Origin: Cannabis sativa
Taxonomy: Eukaryota; Streptophyta; Magnoliopsida; Rosales; Cannabaceae
Direction: 5' to 3'
Length of the DNA stretch: 64,000 nt
Assembly (NCBI RefSeq): GCF_029168945.1
Contig: NC_083604.1
Coordinates: 36,265,686-36,329,685 of the forward strand
Of the stretch, positions 13,005 through 24,380 are shown one piece after another; the first letter of the stretch is position 1, and the number at the start of each line of letters is the position of its first letter. The position numbers were made by a program, and so were the translations under genes. The notes under the pieces were generated by a model that saw nothing but the letters and a program-made list of their open reading frames with translations, did not search any database and had not been told where the DNA came from.

Positions 13005-13511
13005 CTCTACAAACTTCATGTAAAATTCTTTCACAGTCATATCCCCTTGTCTTAGACCATAAAATACTCCAATCAGAGCCCTCCTGTGAGATGGACTAAA
13101 ATATTGTTCTCTGAAGACTTCCTCAAAATCTCACCAAGTCATCCCATCAGTTTCCATTGTTCTGGATAAGGTCTCCCACCAATCTTCTGCAGCACCCTTT
13201 AACTTGAACACAACAAAAGTAACTTGATATTCCTCAGGTGTTCCTATCGTATTGAAATTTTTCTTTATCTGCCTCAACCACCGTTCAGCTACCATAGGAT
13301 CTTGTCCACCCTCAAACTCAGGCACTTGGATCCGATGAAAGATCTGAAAATGATGACTCTGTCGAGCAGCAGGATCCATCCATTGAGCGGGAATTGCTCT
13401 TAAGGCTTCGAGAAGGGCGTTCATAGGAAATTTAGCTTGTGGAGGTTGGACATTAGCTTGAGGGGTGTCTTCTCCAACCGTTCTCCTTGTCTTCCTTCCT
13501 TTTGGAGGCAT
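13005..13511 (-). pseudogene. Gypsy-A gag N-terminal part
   Basis: Starts most naturally at MPPKGRKTRR (13511); an upstream in-frame ATG at 13532 also exists. The segment AERWLRQIKKNF and WWETLSRTME are typical of retrotransposon gag. A TGA at 13131-13133, in a CGA-compatible context, ends the open frame, but gag-like sequence continues in the same frame (DFEEVFREQYF, GLRQGDMTVKEFYMKF) to the solo LTR insertion at 13000. Together with 8471-9208 it makes a full-length gag region. Confidence 0.9.
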
Positions 13512-13666
13512 TTTCTTAGGTCTAAGAACCAAAAGGTAATCAGTTAGCGAGGATTGGATGCTAATAATATAAATATGTCTTATACATATAAATGCGAAGA
13601 TTATTATTATTATTTAAAATAAATCTAAACTATGTGGTGACACACTGCGAGGTAATTAAACCCGGT

Positions 13667-13678
13667 GCTCTGATACCA
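13667..13678 (-). other. Gypsy-A primer binding site (initiator Met tRNA)
   Basis: The element strand reads TGGTATCAGAGC, the usual complement of the 3' end of plant initiator methionine tRNA, six bases inside the 5' LTR. Confidence 0.92.
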
Positions 13679-13684
13679 TTCTTC

Positions 13685-15754
13685 TGTCACGACCCGAGCC
13701 CGAGGCTGTGGCAGATATGTAATATCCATAACTTGGGTGGTCAAAGGTCACACTTTGACCTTTTCAAAAAGATAAAGCTTATAAATGATCCTTTTATTTA
13801 TATTACAAAATAATAATTTAAAAGATATGGATTAATTCCTATATTAATAAGAAAATATTAGTAACAAAATCAGGACCACTCATCAATATATATAAAAGAA
13901 CAGTAATATCCCCACAGTTATGTAATCACCAAATAGATAGATTTAATAAGTCAATAAAATACCAAAATAATACCTAGCATCCATCATTCCTCATTTCTAA
14001 CTAGTACATAGCTAATTTAAGTCATCCAGACCATCTATTTTAGCTTAAATAAAAAATTAGTTTCATTAGAAGATTTAAGAGTAGAATAAGACTAAACTAA
14101 TAACGACTTCCTTTCCCAACAGTACCATCCTCATCCACTAGCATCAAACTGAGTTCCTAGAATGGGAGAAAATAGGGGGGGTGAGCTTATAAAGCCCAGT
14201 AGGAAAACAACTAATATCAAAGGACCCTTGGTTTAACAAAATTCCTGCATGGTTAGCTTTGTAAAAATAAAATATCTCATCAACAGTATCAATATGTATA
14301 AATAAAGTAGAGAGACCACAAATAATCACAAATCAAACGTCAAATGCATATCACACTGTCCACTAGACCTCTAGCCCTCAATACCAATCATAGAAAACGA
14401 CATCCAAAAACCCGGTAGTGGCATCTGATATCCACCATAATACCGGGGCTTAGATTTAATTCACTCCCTGTACAGATTCTAGGTCTTTCACCTACAGGTG
14501 AGTGCACACCTGATCTACCTATGATGACACAGAGACTAGGTCGTGAAACAACAATATGCACCGAACATGATCAACATGGCTCTCCATAGTATAACCAAAG
14601 CAGGCAAATAATAAGCATAACAAAAGAACATATTCCTTTTTATTTTCTAGAAAATTCGGCAGCATAACAACTATATTTTTAATAAACTCAAAAATCATAA
14701 CCTGCATAAATATTTGCACACAAAAATATATTTGGTACTCAGTGCCCCATAACAGTCCAGAAAAATATGCAGATTAAGTTTTCAATTTTTCAAACAATTT
14801 GTAAATCATAAAAATTGGAATATGTCCAATGTTATGCAACACATATAAAAATCAAGTCCAATAATCAAGTTGAGTCCCTACCTCTCCTGAGTCGTTAAAT
14901 TTTTTCCAAAAGACGATCTTAAGCTCTTAAGTCCCGAGCTCCAATTGTTTAGTCCAATCTTACATATTACTCTAACCTATACCACCAAATGGTTAAATAA
15001 TTATCATTATCGCATTCTATATTCAAAACCGAGTCCAACGACATATAATATGACTATATTTAAAATTTGGAGTTCCAAAGCCTCACCTAAGCGGTGCACA
15101 TTAACAATCGGTGGCAGTAAAAATTGGTGTACCGGAAACATCGTCGAAAATAGATGTAGTGTATATCAAAACGACCACCTCGACGAGCAGATCACACCCA
15201 TGCCAACCATTTGTGAAAACGGTATACGATGTCGCCGAAAAGTCGCCAAAAAGGGGTGGAGCTACAAAAATGTCACCTGAAAAAGTAGCGAACCGGGAAA
15301 AATGGTTTAGTGTAGGTTGTTCTCCTCGACGAGCTGAGTTTAGTGGTGAAGACGATTCGTCAAACGGACGCCGGAGGTGACCAAAAAATCCGTTCAAAAT
15401 TTGAATTCCCAAACTTTGACTCGCGATCCCAAGCTAACGGTGGCGAGAGAAGCAGCGCCGCTTGAGGGGTGAGGTCGCTAGCACTTGGGCTTCTGATTTG
15501 TCCGGCGCGTGAGGTCGGGCGGTGGCTGGAGGTGGGTCGCTGGAGTGTGGTGGTTATGGAGGTTTGGTTGTTTCCTTTGAAGCTTTGAAGAGAGAGAAAG
15601 AGAAAGAGAGATAGGTAGAGAGAGAGAGAGGGGGACGTAGGGTCTGTTATTGTATATATTAAAATTTTTTTTACACATACATATATATATATTATTGTTT
15701 AATTATTATTTGTTATATATATACATTTGACTCGGTCAAAAGCGAGTCTTTACA
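13685..15754 (-). repeat. Gypsy-A 5' LTR
   Basis: 2,070 bp partner of 3325-5372, with the same ends and the same GA-rich (15586-15633), TA-rich (15676-15722) and TTTGACTCGGTCAAA (15726-15740) features. It ends at TTTACA directly before the TTGCT target duplication. Confidence 0.94.
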
Positions 15755-16805
15755 TTGCTGACCATGTTCGCACACAATGAATACCTTGTGAAGTAAGGTT
15801 CTTTTCATTTTAGTTGTATGTAGAAGAATAGACTTGGATCGTCATTTATCTTTAGCGATTAGTATCCTTCCTTCACTTGGTATTTTAGTTGCAGCTGGGT
15901 ATTTTCTTGGTTTCATTTGAGCACCCGATTTACCTTGTGTACTAGTTCTTAATATTTGCAATCTATTGAAGTTAATTGGCTAGTAGCTTCGTAATTTACA
16001 TAATTTGTTCCTTAATCAAACTGTCCATTGCAAAATATGAGAAACAAAATTGCATCTTTTTCCTAACAGTTTGAAATTTTAAGCATTGTAAGTCAACTAT
16101 GAGATAACTTTCATGAAACTGTAATGCAACAGTTATATTTATAGTGAGGCAACTAATATTAAACCTTAAAACAATTAATAATACCCCTATGTAACACGAA
16201 AAAAACTTACCACAATCGAGTTTACATTGTATGATTCATGTATTGCCAATTTGGAGCCCTATTTTTTAAAATAATAGTATTGTAGTAGCACAACTATTAT
16301 TTAAGTAATATACAACTAAAATGCAACTAGAAATAGAAAATTTGAATTGGCATTGTCATGAAAAAATTTGTCAGTGTTTCTTTTGTCACTGATTAACAAT
16401 CAACTGTACCTTAAAATATTATGTGGAGAAACAACTATTAGAATTCTACAAACTAACTTTATAACAACTAAATAAATATATTAATAAAACTAACCATGTT
16501 ATAATCTTTTTTAAAGAGCTTTGTGTTGGATTGTGGATATGAAACACCTGCAATATCATAAAAACTATTGTATCGTTGACAGTTTGTAATCATTGATATA
16601 TCTAGTTTCAGAGTGTTAGTAAAATGTTAATGCAACTACGTAGAAACTTAAAAACTAGAATAATATTTCTATGTACGTGGCTGCAATATTCCGATAAGTC
16701 TAATGGTAAATAATTAGAGTTTATATTTATATTATGGGTTAATTAGGTAATAAGTGGGATCATGATCCTACTAATCTATTTTAGCATAAAATTTAAATTT
16801 GCTTT

Positions 16806-17045
16806 AAGTGAGTAAATTAATAAGCGTAATTTATAAATTACGGAGATTTATATAGTATGTGTGAATGTAATATGAGCTATATGTGGAATAAAAATATTTT
16901 CAGATTTGGCAACCCTGAAGACTTGATAAGTGGATAAATAAGCGTAATTTGTTAATCACAGAAATCTATTTAAAATACGTAGATATAATATGAGTTATTT
17001 GTGAAATAAAAATATTTTCAAGTTCTGCGACCTTGGAGACCCGAT
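16806..17045. repeat. Tandem duplication, ~118-bp period
   Basis: Two diverged copies share in order AAGCGTAAT, an ATATGAG(C/T)TAT segment, GAAATAAAAATATTTTCA-like sequence and a CAACC/CGACC-(C/T)TG-GA(A/G)GAC block. Copies begin near 16821 and 16939. Confidence 0.65.
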
Positions 17046-17660
17046 TGGAGGTTAAAAATTTGACAATGGTTTTAATTAGAAATATTGATGGGATTATTGG
17101 GATAAGTTTATTTTAGAAATACCTGGATATTTTTGGGTACTCAGAGTTGACCAAATACCCTAAAAATATAGATTTCTTAGTGACTAAGAAATGATAAGAT
17201 AACTATCAACAATAAAGTTTTGATTAATATTATTAATAACATATTATTATTATAAAACGTATGTGATACATTTATATATATGTTTTAAGTTTATATCAAA
17301 AGAACAGTACGAACGAAACCCTCCTCTCTCAGTTCAACGAAACTCTCATCCCCCTCTATTCTTTTTCTTTGATTTTCAACTCAAAACCTAGCGATTTAAG
17401 CTTTGGTAGTAGCGGGATAACAAATCTTTGAAGAGGGAAAGCTTAAGTTAAGGTTTAATTTCGTTTTAAGTTAGAAACAATTGGTTTTGTATAGGGGTTT
17501 CGTGAATTAGAATAGTTACAGAGATTTTGACTTTATAGAATTGTTATTTGGTAGCTATGGGACTAGTTTCATCTTATGAACAATGCGTGATGATTTAGAC
17601 AGTATTTTTATTAGTAGCATTCAACATTATATTTGTATCACATAGACAATGTTTTCATCT

Positions 17661-17850
17661 TCTGCATAGCTTGTGGCCTTTTATGGTCACTGGCCTTTTA
17701 GCTTTAGAACATTACTTACTTTTATGTTCCATGTGACCTGTGGCCTTTTTTTGAACACTACTTTACTTTCATGTCCTATGTGGCCTATGGCCTTTTTAGA
17801 ACACTACTTTATTTTTAGCACCAGGGCCTTCATGTTCGTATGTTTAGCCA
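17661..17850. repeat. Degenerate 46-bp minisatellite
   Basis: Units beginning GAACA(T/C)TACTT at 17707, 17753 and 17799 recur at an exact 46-base step, each with TGTGGCC(T/A)...TGGCC...TTTTT. A poorer unit precedes them at 17661. Later units decay toward 17880. Confidence 0.7.
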
Positions 17851-18759
17851 TAAGCCCTCTATTTTTGAACACTACTAGTATTTGGACTTATTGCCTTTTT
17901 ATCATGGATTGTGTGACTGACCAGATGATCTTTAATTTTGGCTATCTTCTTATGGCCTTAACAAGTAAGGGTCTAGATTTACTTTTCCAAGCTGAAATAT
18001 GCATGCACGACTTAGAGACAAGTTTAGTAGCTTATACTAAGCGTTAAAATTTCTCTACATAAGTTCTTTGTACTAGTTCGATGCATTGTACAGTATGGGT
18101 GCCCCCCAAGTGACCATGCAGACAAGTCTCTTGGTCACTTGCTATTCACCAAGTTTCAAAGACTTTGCACGGGTTTTGGTCTTGCGAGGGTACCATAGTG
18201 TGCATGTGGAACTAAAAGAATAACTTTAAGAAGTTAATTTGTGAGCAAGTGGTTCATAGACACAATAAACAAGAATATAAATATTGTTATTATTCATTAA
18301 TTTGTCTTTGTTGTTGTGCAACTTGTTGGGAATATTTTACCATGATCTAGATTTACTGACAAGTATGTTGAATTAACATCCTAAATATTCTCTAAAACAA
18401 CAAAATTAAACACATAAGGGTTTAAGAAAACCTTACATTGATTGCAATAGAATATAATGACTCCTTCCGTTTAGATATCTAACCCTCGTTCCTTTCTGTT
18501 CCAGAGTATTATCAAAATCTAAGCCTGGATCTCTTTCTCTCATTCGAGTTTGGTTACCACCGTCTTACTCACTATGATTGAGTACTTGACTTGCTATGTG
18601 TGGGCATGTCACTCTATCACTCAAGGTTCGAATATGGTGAAGAAAAATGAAGGAGGTTTGAAATCACTACATAAGGTGTCTCTCATCTACTAGTTGTCTA
18701 ACATAGAAAACTAAGTTTGATTTGGTTGAAGGCATCAAGTGGATGAGTGTGAGCATCAT

Positions 18760-20998
18760 TGTAACACCCTAACTACCTTAGGCGTATTACGTGATTTTTA
18801 AACGTACTGTGCAGCTCGTTGCTAATCAAGGAGGTTTATGGAAAAACGTGATTAATTAAAATTTTGCTTTTTAATTAAACTTATAAACCATATTACAAAA
18901 GACTCGGGATCCCGATTTATAAAATCATTTACAAAAGTTTTAGCTGTTTAACTATTACATAAAATTAAAAGTCGTCTAACGACCAGTTACAAAAATTCAG
19001 CCTTGTTGTCCCGAGGATCGTACGCTCCAGGCCTAACTGCCCCGACATGTACAATCTCATAAGCTCGCTCACGGTCCATCAGCTATAGCCTTGCCTTTAC
19101 CTACACATGAACATAAACTGTGAGTCGACAGACTCAGTAAGAAAAGCAAATTAATATCATACATAATTCTAACTGCCGTGTCCAACACGATACTGAGTCC
19201 CGCTACTGCCATGTCCAACATGGTACTGAGCTACTACTGCCATGTCCAACATGGTACTGAGTTTTGAACGTTCATAGGGACGGTACTATTGACAAGTATC
19301 CTCCTGATCGGTCGAACCGGTCATACTCCGGCTGCTGGTCATACTCCGGCTGTCTGCGACGGGATAGGTCAATAAGAGCGAACTACCAACCAAATGTCGG
19401 CTGATCGGTCGAGCCGGTCATACTCCGCCGCTGGTCATACTCCACTCGTACCGAGCGTGACGGGGTTGGATGGTTCGAAGCCTATATACATAACTAATGT
19501 AATCTAGCAGGCTTCCTACATGCACGCTAAACATGTAATCTACATATGCATACCGTTATACTAATCTTACGGATTCCGATTTCGGGTGTGTGCCAAACTC
19601 GACCGGAACCGAAGCCGGGCGGCGGACATCGGCTCCTAAACCATAAAAATCACAACGCTATAAGTGACACGCTAAATCACTTCCGGGGACTTAAACTAGG
19701 AACTAAAAGTTTCCCTATCGATAAAAAGCATGGCAATACCCCTAAAAACATAAAAACGAGGAAAACTAGGGTTTACGAAAATTCCCCAATAGGTGAGCCC
19801 AGGTTGCCCAACCGAATTCCGGTTCGGGAATTACCGGACACCCATCCGGAATTCCGGTTGCACAACCGAATTCGGTTCCTCGCAGGAATTTTTCAAAAAT
19901 TCCTAACTTGATCAATTCTAACCCAAATCAATCCAAACCTTCCAGACCTGTTCTATATGCCCCAAATAACCATTTAAAGGCAACAAATTCACCCAGAACT
20001 CACAGAGACAAAATTCAACATTAAAGACCAAGCTTTGAGTTCCAAAACTCAAACTTGGTTAAATCCACTAACATGCATTCAAACCTAGTTAATTCTACTC
20101 AAATAAGCTTGGAATAGCTTCTGAAATCAAACAAAAACCTCAACAATAACCCAGCAACAGATTCAATCAATACTCTTTGAAAATCATACTTTGCATAAAA
20201 ACTTAAAGCTTGCACAACCTATCTAACATGCTTTCAAAATCACTTAATTAACTTCAATTAGACATGCTTTACACTTTAGAAATCAACAACAAAACACAGT
20301 AATAACCACAGCCACAAGAAGCATGCATATACTCAAAATTTCACCATTTTTCATAATTTCAAAGAAGAAAATTAAGAGAAGCTAACCTAGCTTGAAGAAT
20401 GCTTAGAAAGGATGAGAGTTTGCTTGGAAATCAAAGAGAAAAATCAGCTTCATGCACCCTATTGCCTCAGCCGAAATAGAGAGAAGGCTTGAGAGAATTT
20501 TCTTTTCAAAGTTTTTTTCTTAATTTTTGCTAAGTGTAGAAAATGAGAAAAGTAAATGAATAATGCCACTTAAACCACTTATTTCAGCCACTAATTAAAA
20601 TAAAATAACCATTTAAATTCATTTAATAAACTCACATAAGACAAAACACTAATGGGGCAAAAAGACCATTTTGCCCCTCCACCATAAAATCATGAAAATC
20701 ATACTAAAGGGGTATTTTTGGGAAATTCTAAATTCCCGGCCATTCCCGACATTCCCAATGTCTAAAACCCGTCCCCAAATTACTAACATACTAAGTTGTG
20801 ATTTCTACTGAGCCAAACGCCGAGTTCTAAAATACCGGACACCGGAAATGCAAAATATAAAAAAAAACTACTGATGACATAATCATGCATTTCTGAATTC
20901 CATAAATAACAGTAATAAATTATTTAAATAGCTATAAATAATTTCATAATTAAACATAAACAACTGCTAATTTCCAAATTAACTAAGCGGGCTTTACA
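18760..20998 (-). repeat. Gypsy-B LTR 1 (3'-most)
   Basis: 2,239 bp, TGTAACACCC...GGCTTTACA. Contains the palindromic tandem repeats at 19176-19254 and repeated GGTCATACTCCGGC blocks. A 121-codon frame at 19546-19911 is LTR sequence, not a gene. CTG/CAG-type discrepancies against LTR 3 occur around 19360-19450 and 19570-19870. Confidence 0.95.
19172..19263. repeat. Triple palindromic tandem repeat in Gypsy-B LTR
   Basis: Three units spaced 31-33 bp: one with CGTGT-CCA-ACACG and two with CCATGT-CCA-ACATGG, each separated by TACTGAG. Present also at about 26365-26455, 33576-33665 and 63331-63416 in the other LTRs. Confidence 0.85.
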
Positions 20999-21012
20999 AC
21001 TATCCCCCCCTT
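20999..21012 (-). other. Gypsy-B polypurine tract, left unit
   Basis: Plus strand ACTATCCCCCCCTT directly inside the 3' LTR, i.e. AAGGGGGGGATAGT on the element strand. Confidence 0.85.
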
Positions 21013-21017
21013 AAAAG

Positions 21018-21446
21018 GATTTCGTCCCCGAAATCTAACCTGAATAACTCTGGATAATGAGCTCTCATATCTGCCTCTAGCTCCCAGGTGGCTTCCTCCA
21101 CCTTCTTTGTTTCTCAGAGAACCTTGACCAAGGCTATAGTCTTATTCCGAAGGACTTTATCCTTTCTATCCGGGATCCGCACCGGGCCGTTCCTCATATG
21201 ACATGTCTAGGCCGAAGCCGAAGACTCTCATAATCGAGTATATGAGAGGGGTACGAAACGTATTTTCTCAACATTGAGACATGGAATACGTTGTGCACCG
21301 TCGATAAAATTTGGAGGCAATGCTAACCGATATGCCACTTGACCTATCTTCTCGAGAATCTCGAAAGGTCCTGTAAATCTAGGGCATAACTTGCCTCTTT
21401 TCCCGAAACGTTTAATCCCCTTCATCGGAGATACTCGTAAAAACAC
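21018..21446 (-). pseudogene. Gypsy-B left unit: integrase C-terminus and chromodomain
   Basis: 21228-21446 encodes the integrase C-terminal segment (FLRVSPMKGIKRFG, GPFEILEKIGQVAYRL) and then runs out of frame. The chromodomain-like tail with VEEATWELEADM and HYPELF lies at about 21035-21135, with a TGA where Trp is expected. The last codons reach the PPT through a GDEI-like sequence, as is usual for chromoviruses. Several frame breaks coincide with altered CTG/CAG sites near 21170-21240 and may be sequencing artefacts. Confidence 0.82.
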
Positions 21447-21568
21447 ATGTTCCCCTACTTGGAACTCAACATCTCTGCGTTTCGGATCTGCGTAACTCTT
21501 GTTCGCTTCCGTGAGGCAAGCATTCTAGCTTTTATCTTTTCTATTGCCTCATTGGTCCGCCGAACCGA

Positions 21569-22801
21569 CTACGGACCTAGGTATTTCCTCTCCCCTGTCT
21601 CATCCCAGTGGATAGGGGATCTGCATTTCCTACCGTACAACAGTTCATAGGGAGCCATCCCTATCGTACTCTGATAACTGTTGTTGTACGAGAATTCTAT
21701 CAATGGTAGATACTTACTCCATGAGCCTTCAAAGTCCATAACACAGGCTCTCAACATATCCTCCAATATCTGAATTGTCCTTTCAGACTGACCATCTGTC
21801 TGAGGATGGAATGCTGTACTGAATTTTAGCTTCGTACCCATTGCCCGTTGCAAACTTTGCCAGAATTTGGAGGTGAATTTCGGATCCCTGTCCGAAACTA
21901 TAGACTTCGGTACCCCGTGAAGTCTCACTATCTCTCTGACGTACAGTTCTGCCAACTGATCCACTGAAAATGTTGTTCTAACCGGCAGAAAATGAGCAGA
22001 TTTCGTAAATCGATCCACCACTACCCAGATGGAATCAAATAAACCCGTGGTCCTAGGTAACCCGACCACAAAATCCATCGTAATATCTTCCCATTTCCAT
22101 TCTGGTAGGGTTAGAGGCTGCAACAACCCTGCTGGTCTCTGGTGTTCAGCCTTAATCTGCTGACAAGTGAGGCATCTTGATACGAATTCTACCAAATTCT
22201 TCTTCATACCGCTCCACCAAAAGTACGGTTTCAAATCTTGGTACATCTTGGTGGTGCCGGGATGCAGAGAATACGGGGTAGAATGAGCCTCCTCAAAGAT
22301 CTCATTTCTAAGTTCCGCACTGCTCGGAACACAAACCCTGGCTTTATACAAAAGCATCCCACTATCTAACACTGAAAAGTCCTTGGCTTGACCAGCCAAC
22401 ACCTCATCTCGGATTTTCACTAACTCCGGATCTGTCATCTGAGCGACCTTTATTCTTTCCAACAGATCAGATTGCAGCGTCAAGTTGTGAAGCTGACCTA
22501 TCACAAACTCAATGCTGGATCTAACCATATCCTCTGCTAGCTGAGGTGAGATCTGAACCATGCTAGCTACTTGCCTGGGACCCTTTCTGCTCAGGGCATC
22601 AGCCACTACATTGGCTTTTCCGGGATGATAGAGGATCTCACAATCATAATCCTTCACTAATTCCAACCAACGCCTTTGTCTCATGTTCAAATCTTTACGA
22701 GTAAAGAAATACTTGAGACTTTTATGGCTCGGTATAGATCTCACACTTCTCCCCATAAAGGTAATGCGCCAAATCTTCGGTGCAAAAACCCTTGCGGCCA
22801 A
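21569..22801 (-). CDS. Gypsy-B left unit: RNase H tail and integrase
   Basis: 410-codon open frame. Residues ~28-75 are the end of RNase H (HKSLKYFFT, then [14 protein letters not shown]); the first ~27 residues are a shifted reading of the preceding RNase H segment. Then comes a ~90-residue linker and the integrase zinc domain (HPGTTKMYQDLK, CLTCQQIK). The DDE core follows with WKWEDITMDFVVG, VSDRDPKFTSKFW and [12 protein letters not shown]. It ends near CRSPIHWDE by a frameshift. Integrase joins element cDNA to the chromosome. The core looks intact, and this is the best preserved integrase in the window. It is part of the gag-pol polyprotein, so the first ATG is not a natural start. Confidence 0.92.
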   Translation of the reverse strand: MAARVFAPKIWRITFMGRSVRSIPSHKSLKYFFTRKDLNMRQRRWLELVKDYDCEILYHPGKANVVADALSRKGPRQVASMVQISPQLAEDMVRSSIEFVIGQLHNLTLQSDLLERIKVAQMTDPELVKIRDEVLAGQAKDFSVLDSGMLLYKARVCVPSSAELRNEIFEEAHSTPYSLHPGTTKMYQDLKPYFWWSGMKKNLVEFVSRCLTCQQIKAEHQRPAGLLQPLTLPEWKWEDITMDFVVGLPRTTGLFDSIWVVVDRFTKSAHFLPVRTTFSVDQLAELYVREIVRLHGVPKSIVSDRDPKFTSKFWQSLQRAMGTKLKFSTAFHPQTDGQSERTIQILEDMLRACVMDFEGSWSKYLPLIEFSYNNSYQSTIGMAPYELLYGRKCRSPIHWDETGERKYLGP

Positions 22802-22890
22802 TTCTAGATCATGAGTCGGGTATGTTGTTCATAATCCTTTAGCGACGAGAGGCATAAGCGATAACCGGTCGGCTTGCATCAACACACACC

Positions 22891-23913
22891 CTAAACCTGT
22901 TTGGATGCGTCACGATGAACTACGAACTTCTCCTTGTCCGAAGGCAAAGCTAGTACCGGAGCAGTAATCAATCTCTGTTTCAGCTCCTGAAAGCTAGCTT
23001 CACATTTATCTAACCAAATAAACCGCTGATTCTTCTTTGTAAGCTCGGTTAGGGGCATTGAAATTTTGGAGAACCCCTCCACGAACCTACGGTAGTACCC
23101 AGCTAATCCCAAGAAGCTTCTAATCTCTGTCACTGTCTTCGGTCTCGGCCAATCCCTGACGGATTCAATCTTCCCGGGATCCACCTTGATCCCATCTTTA
23201 CTCACAATGTGCCCTAGGAACGACACTTGAGACAACCAGAACTCACATTTCTTGAACTTGGCATAAAGTCTATGTTCTCGAAGCCGTTGCAGTACCATCT
23301 GAAGATGTAACTCATGCTCCTCTTCTGATTGAGAGTACACGAGGATGTCGTCGATAAACACAATCACACAGATATCGAGGAAATCCTTGAATACCCTATT
23401 CATCAGGTCCATGAATGCTGCAGGAGCATTGGTTAGTCCGAATGACATAACCAGAAACTCGTAATGTCCATACTTAGTGCGGAAAGCCGTCTTTGGAATG
23501 TCCTCCTCTCGGATTCTCAACTGATGATAACCTGAACGGAGATCAATCTTAGAAAAGACTGTCTTCCCCTGAAGCTGATCGAACAAGTCATCGATCCTAG
23601 GTAATGGATATTTATTCTTCACCGTCAGCTTGTTCAACTCCCTGTAGTCGATGCACATCCTCATAGATCCATCCTTCTTCTTGACGAACAAAACCGGGGC
23701 TCCCCAGGGTGACACACTGGGCCGAATGAACCCTATGTCAAGCAACCCTTGGAGCTGAATCTTTAATTCCTTAAGTTCAGCTGGAGCCATCCTATACGGG
23801 GCTTTGGAAACCGGATCCACCCCTGGTGCCAAGTCAATCACGAAATCAATCTCACCGTGAGGTGGTAACCACGGAAGTTCTTCGGGAAAAACGTCCGAAA
23901 ATTCCCGAACCAC
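22891..23913 (-). CDS. Gypsy-B left unit: reverse transcriptase and RNase H start
   Basis: 340-codon frame covering the complete [68 protein letters not shown] and intact FIDDILVYS. It continues through [11 protein letters not shown] to the beginning of RNase H, where VVYCDAS of the other unit reads VVHRDAS. The frame is lost at 22891, in a stretch where the two units differ at CTG/CAG-like sites. RT copies element RNA into cDNA. The catalytic motif is intact. Confidence 0.93.
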   Translation of the reverse strand: MVREFSDVFPEELPWLPPHGEIDFVIDLAPGVDPVSKAPYRMAPAELKELKIQLQGLLDIGFIRPSVSPWGAPVLFVKKKDGSMRMCIDYRELNKLTVKNKYPLPRIDDLFDQLQGKTVFSKIDLRSGYHQLRIREEDIPKTAFRTKYGHYEFLVMSFGLTNAPAAFMDLMNRVFKDFLDICVIVFIDDILVYSQSEEEHELHLQMVLQRLREHRLYAKFKKCEFWLSQVSFLGHIVSKDGIKVDPGKIESVRDWPRPKTVTEIRSFLGLAGYYRRFVEGFSKISMPLTELTKKNQRFIWLDKCEASFQELKQRLITAPVLALPSDKEKFVVHRDASKQV

Positions 23914-24089
23914 TACGATGTCCTACGGCCGAGATGGTGTACGGCCGAGGTGGTGTCCACCACCACGGCCGAAACCCTAAGCACCCGCCGTGCAACAATT
24001 CTCTCGGCGACATAGCGAGATCACGGGATCCGAGATCCACGAACCAGAACCAACAAATACAAATGGTTCTTCACTTTCCGGTTGGAAGA

Positions 24090-24380
24090 CCACCATCTTC
24101 CTCTTACGATCCAATGCTCGCCGAATATTTAGATAGGAAATCCATTCCTAAAATAATATCAAATTCGACTAAGCTCATCTCTATCAGATCAGCGCTTAAC
24201 TCTCTACCATCTATCCTGATCGGCATAGACCTAATCCACCTAAGTGAGATAACCAATTCTCCGCCAGGTAACAGGGTTCCAAACCCTGATTCATATCTAT
24301 CAAAGGGTCTACCCAACTTACTAAAGACCACGGCCGCTACATAAGAATGTGTAGCCCCGGAATCAAACGACGCGAATATA
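24090..24380 (-). pseudogene. Gypsy-B left unit: protease
   Basis: Aspartic protease with FDSGATHSYV readable at about 24340-24368 and LGMDFLSKYSAS near 24110-24150. The retropepsin cleaves the gag-pol polyprotein. The active-site DSG is preserved. Frame breaks on both sides separate it from gag and RT. Confidence 0.8.

Larger units (their letters stand above)
3325..15754 (-). mobile_element. Gypsy-A: Ty3/gypsy chromovirus (Tekay/Del-like), decayed, with nested insertions
   Basis: Complete element on the minus strand: 5' LTR 13685-15754, PBS 13667-13678, gag, protease, reverse transcriptase, RNase H, integrase and chromodomain remnants, PPT 5373-5392, 3' LTR 3325-5372. LTRs begin TGTCACGACC and end TTTACA. 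A perfect 5-bp target duplication TTGCT lies at 3320-3324 and 15755-15759. Without the nested copia LTRs the element is about 8.6 kb. The protease-RT-RNase H-integrase order, the long LTRs and a chromodomain-like tail after integrase place it with plant chromoviruses, most like Tekay/Del. In-frame stops, frameshifts, an RNase H to integrase deletion and a mutated RT catalytic residue make it non-autonomous. Confidence 0.95.
15760..18323. other. Unassigned DNA between Gypsy-A and the copia LTR
   Basis: No intact gene. The left part (15760-16700) is AT-rich single-copy-looking DNA contiguous, after removing Gypsy-A, with the DNA left of 3320. The part 16730-17560 has a tandem duplication followed by a CT-rich stretch (about 17310-17370) and a leader-like sequence, which could be an old plus-strand LTR remnant; this is weak. 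A 46-bp tandem repeat lies at 17661-17850. A 124-codon frame at 17673-18047 spans that repeat and is not credible as a gene. Confidence 0.4.

Noticed and set aside
17673..18047. 124-codon plus-strand frame
   Set aside because: It spans a 46-bp tandem repeat and has no domain or exon signals; it is a by-product of the repeat.
19546..19911. 121-codon frame, and similar frames at 34080-34326 and 63325-63690
   Set aside because: They lie inside Gypsy-B LTRs and are not kept in all copies.
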